Below, one piece after another: positions 1-8,388 of a DNA stretch of 64,000 nt. The position numbers and the translations under genes were made by a program. How positions within the stretch are numbered: position 1 is the first letter of the stretch; each line of letters starts with the position of its first letter. This stretch comes from Moraxella nonliquefaciens. Its GTDB lineage: Bacteria > Pseudomonadota > Gammaproteobacteria > Pseudomonadales > Moraxellaceae. The notes under the pieces are model-generated. The model searched no databases and was not told the DNA's origin. It worked only from the letters and a program-made list of their open reading frames with translations. The DNA lies in contig NZ_LXTW01000001.1 of NCBI RefSeq assembly GCF_001679005.1, forward strand, positions 20,429 through 84,428. Direction: 5' to 3'.

Positions 1-2
1 CA

Positions 3-248
3 AGTCCGACCCCAAGTCCGGTAAAAGAGAATAAAGAGTCCAAGATTGACGAGATGATTATTGCAGGATTGAATACAAGTGAGGGGTTCTTAAAGAGGGC
101 GGTCTCTATTTTGCCTGATATACCAAATGGTGACAATTTATCGACTACGCAACGGATGTTGAGAAAATTAAAAAGAGATCCTAAATTATTCCTGTTCGAT
201 GTTGCTAAAAAGCAATTAAATAGTATTTCTCCAAAGTCAAAAGAATAG
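3..248 (+). CDS. C-terminal part of an unidentified protein, probably a capsule/surface-polysaccharide gene (5' end outside window)
   Basis: The reading frame is open from the left edge of the window, so the ATG at 54 is probably internal and only the last 81 codons are seen. The tail is hydrophilic and contains LRKLKRDPKLFLFD, a basic K/R-x-D/N-P-x-x-F-F-like stretch that resembles the C-terminal tails of some capsule-polysaccharide enzymes. That resemblance is from memory and weak. The next gene, 12 bases downstream, is a sugar acyltransferase, which supports a role in polysaccharide synthesis. No catalytic motif is visible, so no function is assigned. Confidence 0.55.
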   Translation, partial: SPTPSPVKENKESKIDEMIIAGLNTSEGFLKRAVSILPDIPNGDNLSTTQRMLRKLKRDPKLFLFDVAKKQLNSISPKSKE

Positions 249-260
249 GTGTTATAAGTT

Positions 261-893
261 ATGACTATGATTGAACGGCAGCTTGATGACGAGGGTAATA
301 CAGTTTCCTGCGATTTTGATCCAAACGAGCTACTTAATTTCAGGCTAACAATCAAAGGGTGTAACAATTCCATTGTATTTAAATCAAGACCCTTATTGCA
401 TGGCAATTTGGTTATTTATATTAATGCTGATAACTGCGAAGTGGTTTTGGGAGAAAATATCACATGTCAAAAAAACTTATTCATATCTTTATTACCTAGT
501 GGTAAAGGAAGGCACTCAAGACAATTAAAATGTAGTATCGGAAACAATACTACGTTCAATGGTTTGGTTAGCATCGTTTTGGCTGAAGAAAATAATGAGA
601 TTCAAATCGGTGAAAATTGTCTTTTTGCAGATAATATTTCTATATCTACATCGGATTCCCATAGAATTTTCTCCATAAAAACTGGTGATAGGATAAATAA
701 AGCTCAGAGCGTATTTATTGGTCATCATGTATGGATTGGTGAAAATGTAAAAATCTTAAAAGGGTCTATGATTTTAAATGACTCTATTGTTGCTATGGGT
801 AGTATAGTTACTAGGAAATTTGAATATGGCAACGTTGTTTTGGCGGGTGTTCCAGCCAAAATTGTACGTAGTGAAGTAAATTGGGATTATTAA
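261..893 (+). CDS. Hexapeptide-repeat (left-handed beta-helix) acyltransferase, likely polysaccharide O-acetyltransferase
   Basis: A 210-residue protein. Its C-terminal part has the isoleucine-rich hexapeptide pattern of the LbH acyltransferase family: IGENCLFADNISI, then GHHVWIGENVKILKG, then MGSIVTRK and AGVPAKIV, the usual end of xenobiotic/maltose/NodL-type acetyltransferases. The family moves an acetyl group from acetyl-CoA to a sugar hydroxyl or amine. The His of the GHHVWIG segment region is the usual place for a catalytic or CoA-proximal residue, but which His acts cannot be decided here. The first 80 residues are less conserved. AT-rich, like the preceding gene, and only 12 bases from it, so both probably belong to one polysaccharide operon. 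The acceptor sugar is unknown. Confidence 0.8.
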   Translation: MTMIERQLDDEGNTVSCDFDPNELLNFRLTIKGCNNSIVFKSRPLLHGNLVIYINADNCEVVLGENITCQKNLFISLLPSGKGRHSRQLKCSIGNNTTFNGLVSIVLAEENNEIQIGENCLFADNISISTSDSHRIFSIKTGDRINKAQSVFIGHHVWIGENVKILKGSMILNDSIVAMGSIVTRKFEYGNVVLAGVPAKIVRSEVNWDY

Positions 894-931
894 TGTGTGT
901 GGCTTAATTTTGTTTAGTTTGTGAGTAGGTA

Positions 932-1882
932 ATGGAATTTTCTAAATTTATTCAGAGAGTAATTGATACAGAGATCAAGGCCTTACAGGTTCTAAGAGAT
1001 AATATTGGAGAGAATTTTCGAGAGGCCTGCCAAACCATTCTTTCTTGCCAAGGTCGCCTAATCATTACTGGCATGGGTAAGTCTGGACTGGTAGGACGCA
1101 AGATTGCAGCTACTATGGCATCTACGGGAACACCTGCATTTTTCGTGCATCCTGGTGAAGCAGGACATGGTGACCTGGGCATGATTGTTAAAGGTGATGT
1201 GGTACTTGCAATATCCAATTCTGGTAATAGCGATGAGATTAATGTGTTACTGCCTATTATCAAGCGTTTGGATATCCCACTTATCAGTATTAGTAAGAAC
1301 CTGTTAGGTCGTCTGCCACAGGAGGCGGACATTGCTCTGACATTAGGAGATTTTGAGGAGGCCTGTCCAATGGGTCTAGCCCCCACTTCTAGTACAACAG
1401 CCACGATGGTGTTAGGCGACGCATTAGCGATTGCTTTGCTTGAAGCAAGAGGGTTTAAACCAGAGGATTTTGCATTGTCTCATCCGGCAGGCTCTCTTGG
1501 TAAAAAACTTCTAACACAGGTGGCGGATCTGATGAAATTTGGTGAGGATATCCCTGTTGTGTCCGGTGAAACAAGCATCATGGATGCGTTATTTGAGATT
1601 ACATCAAAAAGATTGGGCATGACTGTGGTTGTACACCAAGGGCAACATGGTATATTGACCGATGGTGATATACGTAGATTGCTTAGTCAGGGTCAAGACA
1701 TGAATGCTCCAATATATACAGCCATGAAACCCAATCCTATCGCTGTGTCGTCAGAGCAAATGGCATCAGATGCTCTGAACATCATGCAAAATGAAAAAGT
1801 AAATCAATTGTTGGTGTTTGAAGATGGTGTATTGATTGGTGTGCTTACACTAAGAGATTTGATGCAAGCAGGTATTGATTAA
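932..1882 (+). CDS. kdsD: Arabinose-5-phosphate isomerase (KdsD/KpsF family)
   Basis: A 316-residue protein with the family's order: an N-terminal SIS sugar-isomerase domain (about residues 30-180, with GMGKSGLVGRKIAATMAS and the HPGEAGHGDLGMI segment) followed by two CBS domains (about 200-316). The enzyme converts ribulose-5-phosphate to arabinose-5-phosphate, the first step of Kdo synthesis for lipooligosaccharide and some capsules. Length matches the family (about 320-330). The neighbouring polysaccharide genes and the kdsA remnant just downstream fit a Kdo role. KpsF paralogues linked to capsule loci do the same reaction, so it could be a capsule-dedicated copy rather than the only KdsD. 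Confidence 0.92.
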   Translation: MEFSKFIQRVIDTEIKALQVLRDNIGENFREACQTILSCQGRLIITGMGKSGLVGRKIAATMASTGTPAFFVHPGEAGHGDLGMIVKGDVVLAISNSGNSDEINVLLPIIKRLDIPLISISKNLLGRLPQEADIALTLGDFEEACPMGLAPTSSTTATMVLGDALAIALLEARGFKPEDFALSHPAGSLGKKLLTQVADLMKFGEDIPVVSGETSIMDALFEITSKRLGMTVVVHQGQHGILTDGDIRRLLSQGQDMNAPIYTAMKPNPIAVSSEQMASDALNIMQNEKVNQLLVFEDGVLIGVLTLRDLMQAGID

Positions 1883-1911
1883 TTTAATTAAGTGGGTCAT
1901 ATGTATTAAAA

Positions 1912-2210
1912 GTGACAGAATCTATCACGGTGGGCAATGACTTACCATTTTTGTATTGTTCGGTGCCATCAATGTTCTAAATCTTGTGATTTGGCAATGC
2001 ATGCTTGTAAAAAATATGTGGAAGTGACACATAAGCTCGGTATTTCTTATGTATTTAAAAATTTTGAAGAAATTAAGAGAGCCTTTGGTGTTCCTGTTAT
2101 TGCAGATATTCATGAAGTATTTTAAGCAAAATCCGCTGCTGATATTGTTGATGTATTACAATTACCTGTTTGTTGGTTCGCCAAATCGATTTGGTTAAGG
2201 CATTGGCAGA
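1912..2210 (+). pseudogene. kdsA: Decayed kdsA (Kdo-8-phosphate synthase) fragment
   Basis: Pieces of KdsA can be read across changing frames. VTESITVGNDLPFL (from the GTG at 1912) matches the family's VGN-x-LPF-x-LFGG start, then a shift leads to DLAMHACKKYVEVTHKLG and SYVFK. The conserved ASFDKANRSS segment is missing (about 20 or more codons deleted), and FEEIKRAFGVPVIADIHE follows. There is a stop at 2123-2125, then AKSAADIVDVLQLP, another shift, and RQIDLVKALAE. The C-terminal half is absent. KdsA condenses arabinose-5-phosphate with PEP, so this dead copy lies next to its pathway partner kdsD. An intact kdsA must exist elsewhere if the cell makes Kdo. Confidence 0.85.
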
Positions 2211-2299
2211 GCGACCTGATGATACCCAAATCACAACTTTAATTTTTGCCAAAGATTGATATTTTTTAATTCATTCTTTTAAGAGTGTGCAAACATAAT

Positions 2300-3166
2300 A
2301 TGAAAACCCCAACCCACGCCATCATTCCCACCGCAGGCTTTGGTACTCGTATGTTGCCACTGTCCAAAGCCGTGCCAAAAGAGCTGTTGCCACTGGGTGA
2401 TAAGCCTGCCATTCATTATGTTGTCATGGAGGCGGTGCGTGCAGGCATTAAACATATCGTACTGGTCAATCATGCCCAAAAGGGTGCGATAGACAATTAT
2501 TTTGATGTCAATGGCGAGCTTGACACACAGTTACGCAACAAGGGCAAAAATGAGCTTGCCGACAGTCTGAACTTTTTGCCCGATGATGTGCGTGTCATCA
2601 GCGTGCGTCAGTCTCGTCCGTTGGGTCTGGGTCATGCGGTACTACAAGGGCGTGCGGTTGTGGGTAACAACCCCTTTGCTGTGTTACTGCCTGATGTGGT
2701 GCTAGACCCTTTTAAGACTGATTTTAAAACGGATAATTTGGCGTATATGCTGGATTGTTTTGCCAAAACATCTCGCTCGCAGATTCTTGTTGACCCTGTG
2801 GCAGATGATGATGTGCACAAATACGGGATTGCACGCCTTGCTGACAAACAGACCATTGCCAAATCTGACACCAACCAATCTTTTGACGTTAAAGGTTTTG
2901 TAGAAAAGCCTTTGCTAAAAGACGCTCCGTCCAACCTTGCGGTGGTAGGGCGCTATGTGTTTGACCCAAAGATTTTTGATTTTTTGGCAGAGACTAAGCC
3001 ATCTGTGGGCGGTGAGATTCAGCTCACCGATGCCATCGATGCTCTCATCGGTGAGCAGGGCATGGACGTGGTAACCTTAAAAGGGGAGAGTTTTGACGCT
3101 GGCGACATGGCGACTTATATCAAGGCATTTGCCTACTTTGCTCAAAAAATCGGACAAGAATTTTAA
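2300..3166 (+). CDS. galU: UTP-glucose-1-phosphate uridylyltransferase
   Basis: A 288-residue protein starting MKTPTHAIIPTAGFGTRMLP, with the nucleotide-binding G-x-G-T-R motif and the K-E-L-L-P-L motif of bacterial GalU. It makes UDP-glucose from UTP and glucose-1-phosphate, the precursor for LOS and capsule sugars and the substrate for GalE. VEKP and GEIQLTDAI further on are also family motifs. A GTG at 2285 would add five residues, but the ATG at 2300 gives the usual family N-terminus. It begins about 90 bases after the kdsA remnant and precedes pgi and galE, an order similar to the constant end of Acinetobacter K loci. Confidence 0.95.
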   Translation: MKTPTHAIIPTAGFGTRMLPLSKAVPKELLPLGDKPAIHYVVMEAVRAGIKHIVLVNHAQKGAIDNYFDVNGELDTQLRNKGKNELADSLNFLPDDVRVISVRQSRPLGLGHAVLQGRAVVGNNPFAVLLPDVVLDPFKTDFKTDNLAYMLDCFAKTSRSQILVDPVADDDVHKYGIARLADKQTIAKSDTNQSFDVKGFVEKPLLKDAPSNLAVVGRYVFDPKIFDFLAETKPSVGGEIQLTDAIDALIGEQGMDVVTLKGESFDAGDMATYIKAFAYFAQKIGQEF

Positions 3167-3283
3167 AAAATAAAATAGCCAATATCCATCTATTGGTCAT
3201 TTGATTTTATCTGGGGTGGTTCGTGTTTAGTACGAGTGATGGCATTTGGCTTAGGGTTGTTATGATGCAGAAAATAGAGAAAA

Positions 3284-4987
3284 ATGATGATGAATACAAG
3301 TCAAATTGATGAGGTTTTTGCCAAACACTCGCCAGCACAATCACAAAATCATGTCAATATTTACCAAAATAAATCAAATGCTTGGCAAGCCCTACACGCC
3401 CTTGCCCAAAACAGTCGCACCTTAACCGAGCTGTTTGAAGATGACAGACGTGGCGAACACTTTGCGTTGTCATCTTGTGATATGTACATGGATTTTAGTA
3501 AGCAGCTCATTGATGATGAGGTTTTGTCAGCACTATTGACCTTAGCAGATGATTGTCAGTTATCATCTAAAATCAATGACTTATTAACAGGAAAAAAGGT
3601 CAATGATACCGAAAACCGTCCTGCCTTACATACTGCCCTGCGTTCCCCCAAAGGCAAGATGCTCATCGTAGATGGTATGGATGTGAATGCTCAGGTTCAT
3701 GACAGCCTTGCCAAAGCCAAAACCATGGTAAAGCGTATCCGCACAGGTGTGTGGCGTGGCTATGCAGGGCATGCCATGACAGATGTGGTCAATATCGGTG
3801 TGGGTGGTTCGGATTTGGGGCCATTAATGGCAACCACCGCCTTATCTGAATGGTCAGACACCCCCATTCGGGTGCATTTTGTCTCTAACATGGACGGCAC
3901 GCAGCTTGATGGTCTGTTAAAAGTGTTAAATCCCCAAACCACGCTGTTCATCATCTCATCAAAATCATTTGGCACAGTAGATACACTCTCTAATGCCAAA
4001 ACTGCCCTAGGTTGGCTCATGTCTGCCCATGATAACAAATCTACCATCTTACGCCGTCATTTCATCGGCATCTCCACACGCTCTGACAAGATGAGCCAGT
4101 GGGGCATTCATCAGAGCAATCAGCTGCTTTTGTGGGACTGGGTTGGTGGTCGGTTTAGTATGTGGTCGGTCATCGGGCTTGCCATCGCCATCAAAATTGG
4201 CATGGATGGCTTTTATGAGCTATTGTCGGGGGCACACAGCATGGATAAGCATTTTGCCACGGCAGACTTTGCCCAGAATATGCCCGTTCTGCTTGGGCTT
4301 TTGGGTGTGTGGAACAGCACGTTTTTGGGGATTAATGCCCACAGTGTATTGCCTTATGATGGCAGATTGTCGCATTTTCCCAATTACCTAACCCAACTTG
4401 AAATGGAATCCAATGGCAAATCGGTCACAAGAGATGGGCATCAGGTTGGTTATGACACTTGTCCAATTTTGTGGGGCGATATTGGCTCTAACGCTCAGCA
4501 TGCTTTTTATCAGCTCCTTCATCAAGGCACACAGCGTGTCTCTTGTGATTTTATCACATCCATCCATCGCCATCATCAGCACCAAATGTCTAACGCACAT
4601 CTGTCCAAGCAGCACCAACTTTCTTTGTCAAATTGCCTTGCCCAGTCGCAAGTTTTGGCATTTGGTAACCACGCTTTGCCTGATGATTTAGATAAAAATA
4701 ACGATGATTTTGCCAAATTTAAGCAATACCGTGGCAATCAGCCATCCACCACCATCTTGCTTGACAGCCTAAACCCAAAAACACTGGGTTCACTCATCGC
4801 CTTGTATGAACATAAAGTTTATGTGATGAGCGTGATTTGGCAAATCAATCCATTTGACCAGTGGGGTGTGGAAGTGGGTAAGGTGATGGCAAATCAGCTC
4901 TATGATGTGCTATGTAACAAAAAAGGCGTGGAATCGTTTGATTCATCAACCAAGACGCTGTTAGATAAAATTCAGGGCAAATTTTAA
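3284..4987 (+). CDS. pgi: Glucose-6-phosphate isomerase
   Basis: A 567-residue protein with all the phosphoglucose isomerase landmarks: NIGVGGSDLGPLMA, ISSKSFGT, GGRFSMWSVIGLAIAI, the ESNGKSV segment, and SVIWQINPFDQWGVEVGK near the C-terminus. It interconverts glucose-6-phosphate and fructose-6-phosphate in the cytoplasm, feeding both glycolysis and nucleotide-sugar synthesis. Moraxella is generally considered unable to grow on sugars, so a biosynthetic (gluconeogenic) role toward surface sugars is likely; this is an inference. It sits 117 bases after galU and 15 bases before the ugd-like gene. Three consecutive ATG codons open the frame; the first is used here. Confidence 0.95.
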   Translation: MMMNTSQIDEVFAKHSPAQSQNHVNIYQNKSNAWQALHALAQNSRTLTELFEDDRRGEHFALSSCDMYMDFSKQLIDDEVLSALLTLADDCQLSSKINDLLTGKKVNDTENRPALHTALRSPKGKMLIVDGMDVNAQVHDSLAKAKTMVKRIRTGVWRGYAGHAMTDVVNIGVGGSDLGPLMATTALSEWSDTPIRVHFVSNMDGTQLDGLLKVLNPQTTLFIISSKSFGTVDTLSNAKTALGWLMSAHDNKSTILRRHFIGISTRSDKMSQWGIHQSNQLLLWDWVGGRFSMWSVIGLAIAIKIGMDGFYELLSGAHSMDKHFATADFAQNMPVLLGLLGVWNSTFLGINAHSVLPYDGRLSHFPNYLTQLEMESNGKSVTRDGHQVGYDTCPILWGDIGSNAQHAFYQLLHQGTQRVSCDFITSIHRHHQHQMSNAHLSKQHQLSLSNCLAQSQVLAFGNHALPDDLDKNNDDFAKFKQYRGNQPSTTILLDSLNPKTLGSLIALYEHKVYVMSVIWQINPFDQWGVEVGKVMANQLYDVLCNKKGVESFDSSTKTLLDKIQGKF

Positions 4988-5002
4988 TTACGGTAAATCA
5001 GT

Positions 5003-6283
5003 ATGAAAACACATGATACAGTCTATATCATTGGGGCAAATCATGAAGCGATTAATGCAGGGATTTTGCTTGCTAGTTTAAATAAAAAAGTGCATTTATT
5101 GAGTGTGAAACATGCCATTGATGAGGTCTTATTTCATTATCATTTTGACCGTCAAATTAATGCCTTATGGTCGCTTTATGTCAATGAAAATAAAATCATT
5201 CATCATCATAAAAATAGCCTTGATGATGTTTTTGATTTTATCAAGCAATCACAAGGTGCTTTGATTTGGCTATTTATTGATGATATGGCTGATGATGAAT
5301 TGGCACTATTTGTCAAAACCCAAGACAACCCGCACAGCCAAATCATCCTAAGTGGCATGGATGATATTGGAAAAATACAACAAATTGCTGATGATATGGT
5401 TAGCAAATGGGTGTATTATTTGCCGTTTATTTTTATGAAAGATGGGGCGAATTTTAGCAGTTTTTATCAATCAGATTTGGTATTGATTGGCGAGAAAACA
5501 ACCAATAGCGTGATAAAATGTGAAATCATTTCTTTTATCAAATCCCAAGCCAAAAAATGCCAGATTGATGACATTAAAACCATAGAGTTCGCTCGCAGTG
5601 CCATCATGGCGATGCTTGCTACTCGCTTATCATTTATCAATGAAATGACACGCCTTGCTGATAAGAAAAATGTGAATATCAAGCACATTGAGAAAATCAT
5701 GGGGTCAGATGGTCGTATTGGTTCGGCGTATTTGGGGGCGGGTTGGGGCTTTGGTGGTAGAACTTTGCCCAATGAGTTGGCTTTGTTAAAAAATCAATTT
5801 GACAGCCAGCACGTCAAGGCAGATGTATTGACTGCTGTGATTGATGTCAATGCTGACCAAAAAGAGTTAATTTTTAGAAAATTTTGGCGATATTTTAATG
5901 GGTTTATAGAAAATAAAACGGTGATGATATGGGGGGCAGGTTATCGCATTGGGGCAGGTCTTAGTACCAATAGTGCCATTCACCCTTTATTAACGCTGTT
6001 ATGGTCATATGAGATTAAGACGGTGATTTATGCCAATAATACCACAATTGAGTTGCAACAACTGTATGGCAATGAACCATTATTTTCAATCACAAATCAG
6101 CCTTATGCGTTAAATCATACAGACAGTCTGTTCATCATTAACTGGTCAGAACTGACGCCACCTGATGTTCATGAATTAAACAAACATAACATACCGATAT
6201 TTGATGCCAAAAATATTTTAAGCGATGATGAGATTAAAATATTAACAAGTGATTATATTGGTATTGGTCGTAAAAATGGGTAA
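5003..6283 (+). CDS. UDP-glucose/GDP-mannose dehydrogenase-family protein lacking catalytic residues (probable pseudoenzyme)
   Basis: A 426-residue protein with the fold order of UDP-glucose 6-dehydrogenases: an N-terminal Rossmann region, a central helix ending LATRLSFINEM, then the GRIG...GWGFGG segment and a C-terminal domain. The match is clear but the active site is not. The nucleophile motif G-G-S-C-F-P-K-D reads GGRTLPNE (Thr254 in place of Cys). Alignment of the central helix puts Arg in place of the catalytic Lys and Met in place of Asn. The dinucleotide loop is GANHEA instead of G-x-G-x-x-G. The frame is nonetheless intact over 426 codons, 15 bases after pgi and just before galE, in the place where Acinetobacter K loci carry ugd. 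It is unlikely to be a working dehydrogenase; its actual role is unknown. Confidence 0.8.
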   Translation: MKTHDTVYIIGANHEAINAGILLASLNKKVHLLSVKHAIDEVLFHYHFDRQINALWSLYVNENKIIHHHKNSLDDVFDFIKQSQGALIWLFIDDMADDELALFVKTQDNPHSQIILSGMDDIGKIQQIADDMVSKWVYYLPFIFMKDGANFSSFYQSDLVLIGEKTTNSVIKCEIISFIKSQAKKCQIDDIKTIEFARSAIMAMLATRLSFINEMTRLADKKNVNIKHIEKIMGSDGRIGSAYLGAGWGFGGRTLPNELALLKNQFDSQHVKADVLTAVIDVNADQKELIFRKFWRYFNGFIENKTVMIWGAGYRIGAGLSTNSAIHPLLTLLWSYEIKTVIYANNTTIELQQLYGNEPLFSITNQPYALNHTDSLFIINWSELTPPDVHELNKHNIPIFDAKNILSDDEIKILTSDYIGIGRKNG

Positions 6284-6287
6284 TAAT

Positions 6288-7322
6288 ATGACAAAAATTC
6301 TCGTTACAGGCGGAGCAGGTTATATCGGCTCGCATACTTTGGTTGAACTTGTGGAGGCAGGCTATACGCCTGTGGTTTATGACAATCTGTCCAATTCTAG
6401 CATGGTTGCCATTGAGCGTGTGCAAGAGATTATCCGCACAAAGATTGAATTCATCAAAGGTGATGTGCTAGATAAGGTTCATCTGGCACAGGTATTTGAT
6501 GAACATGACTTTTTTGGTGTGATTCATTTTGCAGGACTAAAAGCAGTAGGCGAGAGCGTATCAGAACCGCTCAAATACTACCAAAACAACGTAACAGGCA
6601 CGCTAAACCTACTACACGTCATGAAAGATAAGGGGGTAACCAACTTTATCTTTTCATCATCGGCAACGGTCTATGGCGACCCAGAAACTTTACCAATTAC
6701 CGAGACCGCCAAACGCTCCTGTACCAACCCTTATGGGCAATCTAAACTTACCGTAGAGTATGTTTTGGAGGATTTGGCAAAATCAGCCAAGGATGACCCA
6801 TTGTGGAATATCATCTGCTTGCGTTATTTTAACCCCATTGGGGCGCACGTATCAGGAACAATCGGCGAAGACCCAAGCGACATTCCCAACAATCTCATGC
6901 CCTATATCTCACAAGTGGCGGTAGGTAAATTAGAAAGATTGTCCATCTTTGGCGATGATTATGACACTGTGGACGGTACAGGCGTGCGTGATTATATTCA
7001 TGTGGTGGATTTGGCAAAGGGTCATGTATCGGCACTTAATTATATCGCCAAATCCAAATCCGCCTTTGGGTTTTTGGCGATTAACTTAGGTACAGGCAAC
7101 GGCACAAGCGTGCGACAGCTTGTAAGTGCCTTTATCCATGCCACAGGGCAAGATGTGCCTTATGTCATCGCTCCCAGACGAGCAGGGGACATTGCCATGT
7201 GTTATGCCAGTAGCGATAAAGCCAAAAACCTGCTAGGCTGGACGGCAGAACATGACATAGAGCGAATGTGCGTAGATACATGGCGTTGGCAAAGTCAAAA
7301 TCCAAAAGGATATGATGATTAA
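6288..7322 (+). CDS. galE: UDP-glucose 4-epimerase
   Basis: A 344-residue extended SDR protein. The NAD-binding GGAGYIGSHT motif is at the start, SSSATVYG carries the catalytic Ser, YGQSK is the Y-x-x-x-K pair, and YFNPIGAH follows. It interconverts UDP-glucose and UDP-galactose, supplying galactose to lipooligosaccharide. The open frame extends upstream to 6249, but the ATG at 6288 gives the canonical MTKILVTGG start and leaves a 4-base gap after the upstream gene, so the two are probably co-transcribed. It is the last gene of the polysaccharide block; the next genes are on the other strand. Confidence 0.95.
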   Translation: MTKILVTGGAGYIGSHTLVELVEAGYTPVVYDNLSNSSMVAIERVQEIIRTKIEFIKGDVLDKVHLAQVFDEHDFFGVIHFAGLKAVGESVSEPLKYYQNNVTGTLNLLHVMKDKGVTNFIFSSSATVYGDPETLPITETAKRSCTNPYGQSKLTVEYVLEDLAKSAKDDPLWNIICLRYFNPIGAHVSGTIGEDPSDIPNNLMPYISQVAVGKLERLSIFGDDYDTVDGTGVRDYIHVVDLAKGHVSALNYIAKSKSAFGFLAINLGTGNGTSVRQLVSAFIHATGQDVPYVIAPRRAGDIAMCYASSDKAKNLLGWTAEHDIERMCVDTWRWQSQNPKGYDD

Positions 7323-7374
7323 GTTAAAAACCTAAAAACCCAAAGGCAGTTTTTGATGTATTTGGCAGGTGTGT

Positions 7375-8382
7375 CTAATCACTGTGCTTTTTAACCTGTT
7401 CAATTCGCTTATCCGTCGTAGGGTGCGTGGATAACATGGATAACATGGAGCTGTGCCCATGACCATCGCCATGCTCTTTTTCTAGTTTTTCAAAAAAGTT
7501 GGCAAGGTGTATGGGTGATATGCCAAGACGTCGTAACTCATCAATGGCAAATTTATCCGCCTGCATCTCCGCTTCTTGGGAGTATTGGGCGGCAGCGAGC
7601 ATGGTTGGTAGGGCAAGCACCAAATCAGAGGCATCACCTGTAATGATAATGACCAGCACCCCAACGCCAATACTGCTAATCGCCTGCTCTAAGCTATGAC
7701 GATGCACCAAATGCCCCTGTTCATGAGCAAGCACGGCTAGGATTTCGTTATCATCATCACTTAGCTTGATGAGTTCATCTGTGATGATGATGGTGTTGTT
7801 AGGTATGGCAAGGGCATTTGTTCCGATGACCCCGCCCAAACGCACCAGCACTTTGGCCTTGGGATTGCCATCTAGCTTGTCATACAAGGCAATGATTTCA
7901 TCTTGACGAGCCTTTGGTAATTGGCTGGGTTTGGTGAGTGCCATGACTTGCTCTTCTGCCTTTTGTCCAACTTCCATCAAAACATCAGAGGGCAGGGAGT
8001 GGGCAATGTGGCGCGATGCCAGCGGCACACCAAATTTTAGCACCCCTACCATGAAGATAATGACAACGACCAGACTGCCCAAAATCCAACTAAAACTGCC
8101 TTCCATGACAGAGACTTTGTCAAACAGGCGTTTATGATGCAAATCAAGCCAGCTGGGCACACCGTCAGTGAACTCAATGCGTTCGCCATTTTTGAAGGTA
8201 AGCACCCCTACCGATCGCCCCACGCTTGGCATGAACTCACCATCGGCGGTCTGATATGCCCCACCAAAGCCATCGCCTTCTAGCACAAAGCTATCGGGGC
8301 TTATGCTTGGGCGGATATGGGCGGTATGGGCTTTGCTTGTTTTGCCATCAAAATAGCGTACGATGATTGGGCGTGTACTCAT
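7375..8382 (-). CDS. M48-family zinc metalloprotease, membrane anchored
   Basis: A 335-residue protein. The first 90 residues form a small soluble domain, followed by one hydrophobic segment (about 100-120). The peptidase part contains the zinc site H220-E-Q-G-H224 with the third ligand in E272-M-Q-A-D, the M48 (Ste24/HtpX/BepA-like) signature. Family members degrade misfolded or membrane-associated proteins. The upstream gene on the same strand, a DUF898 membrane protein, ends 6 bases before this start, so the pair is an operon and probably works together at the inner membrane. The C-terminus STHPTTDKRIEQ is typical for the family. The substrate is unknown. Confidence 0.88.
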   Translation of the reverse strand: MSTRPIIVRYFDGKTSKAHTAHIRPSISPDSFVLEGDGFGGAYQTADGEFMPSVGRSVGVLTFKNGERIEFTDGVPSWLDLHHKRLFDKVSVMEGSFSWILGSLVVVIIFMVGVLKFGVPLASRHIAHSLPSDVLMEVGQKAEEQVMALTKPSQLPKARQDEIIALYDKLDGNPKAKVLVRLGGVIGTNALAIPNNTIIITDELIKLSDDDNEILAVLAHEQGHLVHRHSLEQAISSIGVGVLVIIITGDASDLVLALPTMLAAAQYSQEAEMQADKFAIDELRRLGISPIHLANFFEKLEKEHGDGHGHSSMLSMLSTHPTTDKRIEQVKKHSD

Positions 8383-8388
8383 GACAAC

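Noticed and set aside
952..1404. 150-codon antisense ORF under kdsD
   Set aside because: Lies fully within a well-conserved gene; no ribosome site or recognisable domain. Treated as a shadow frame.
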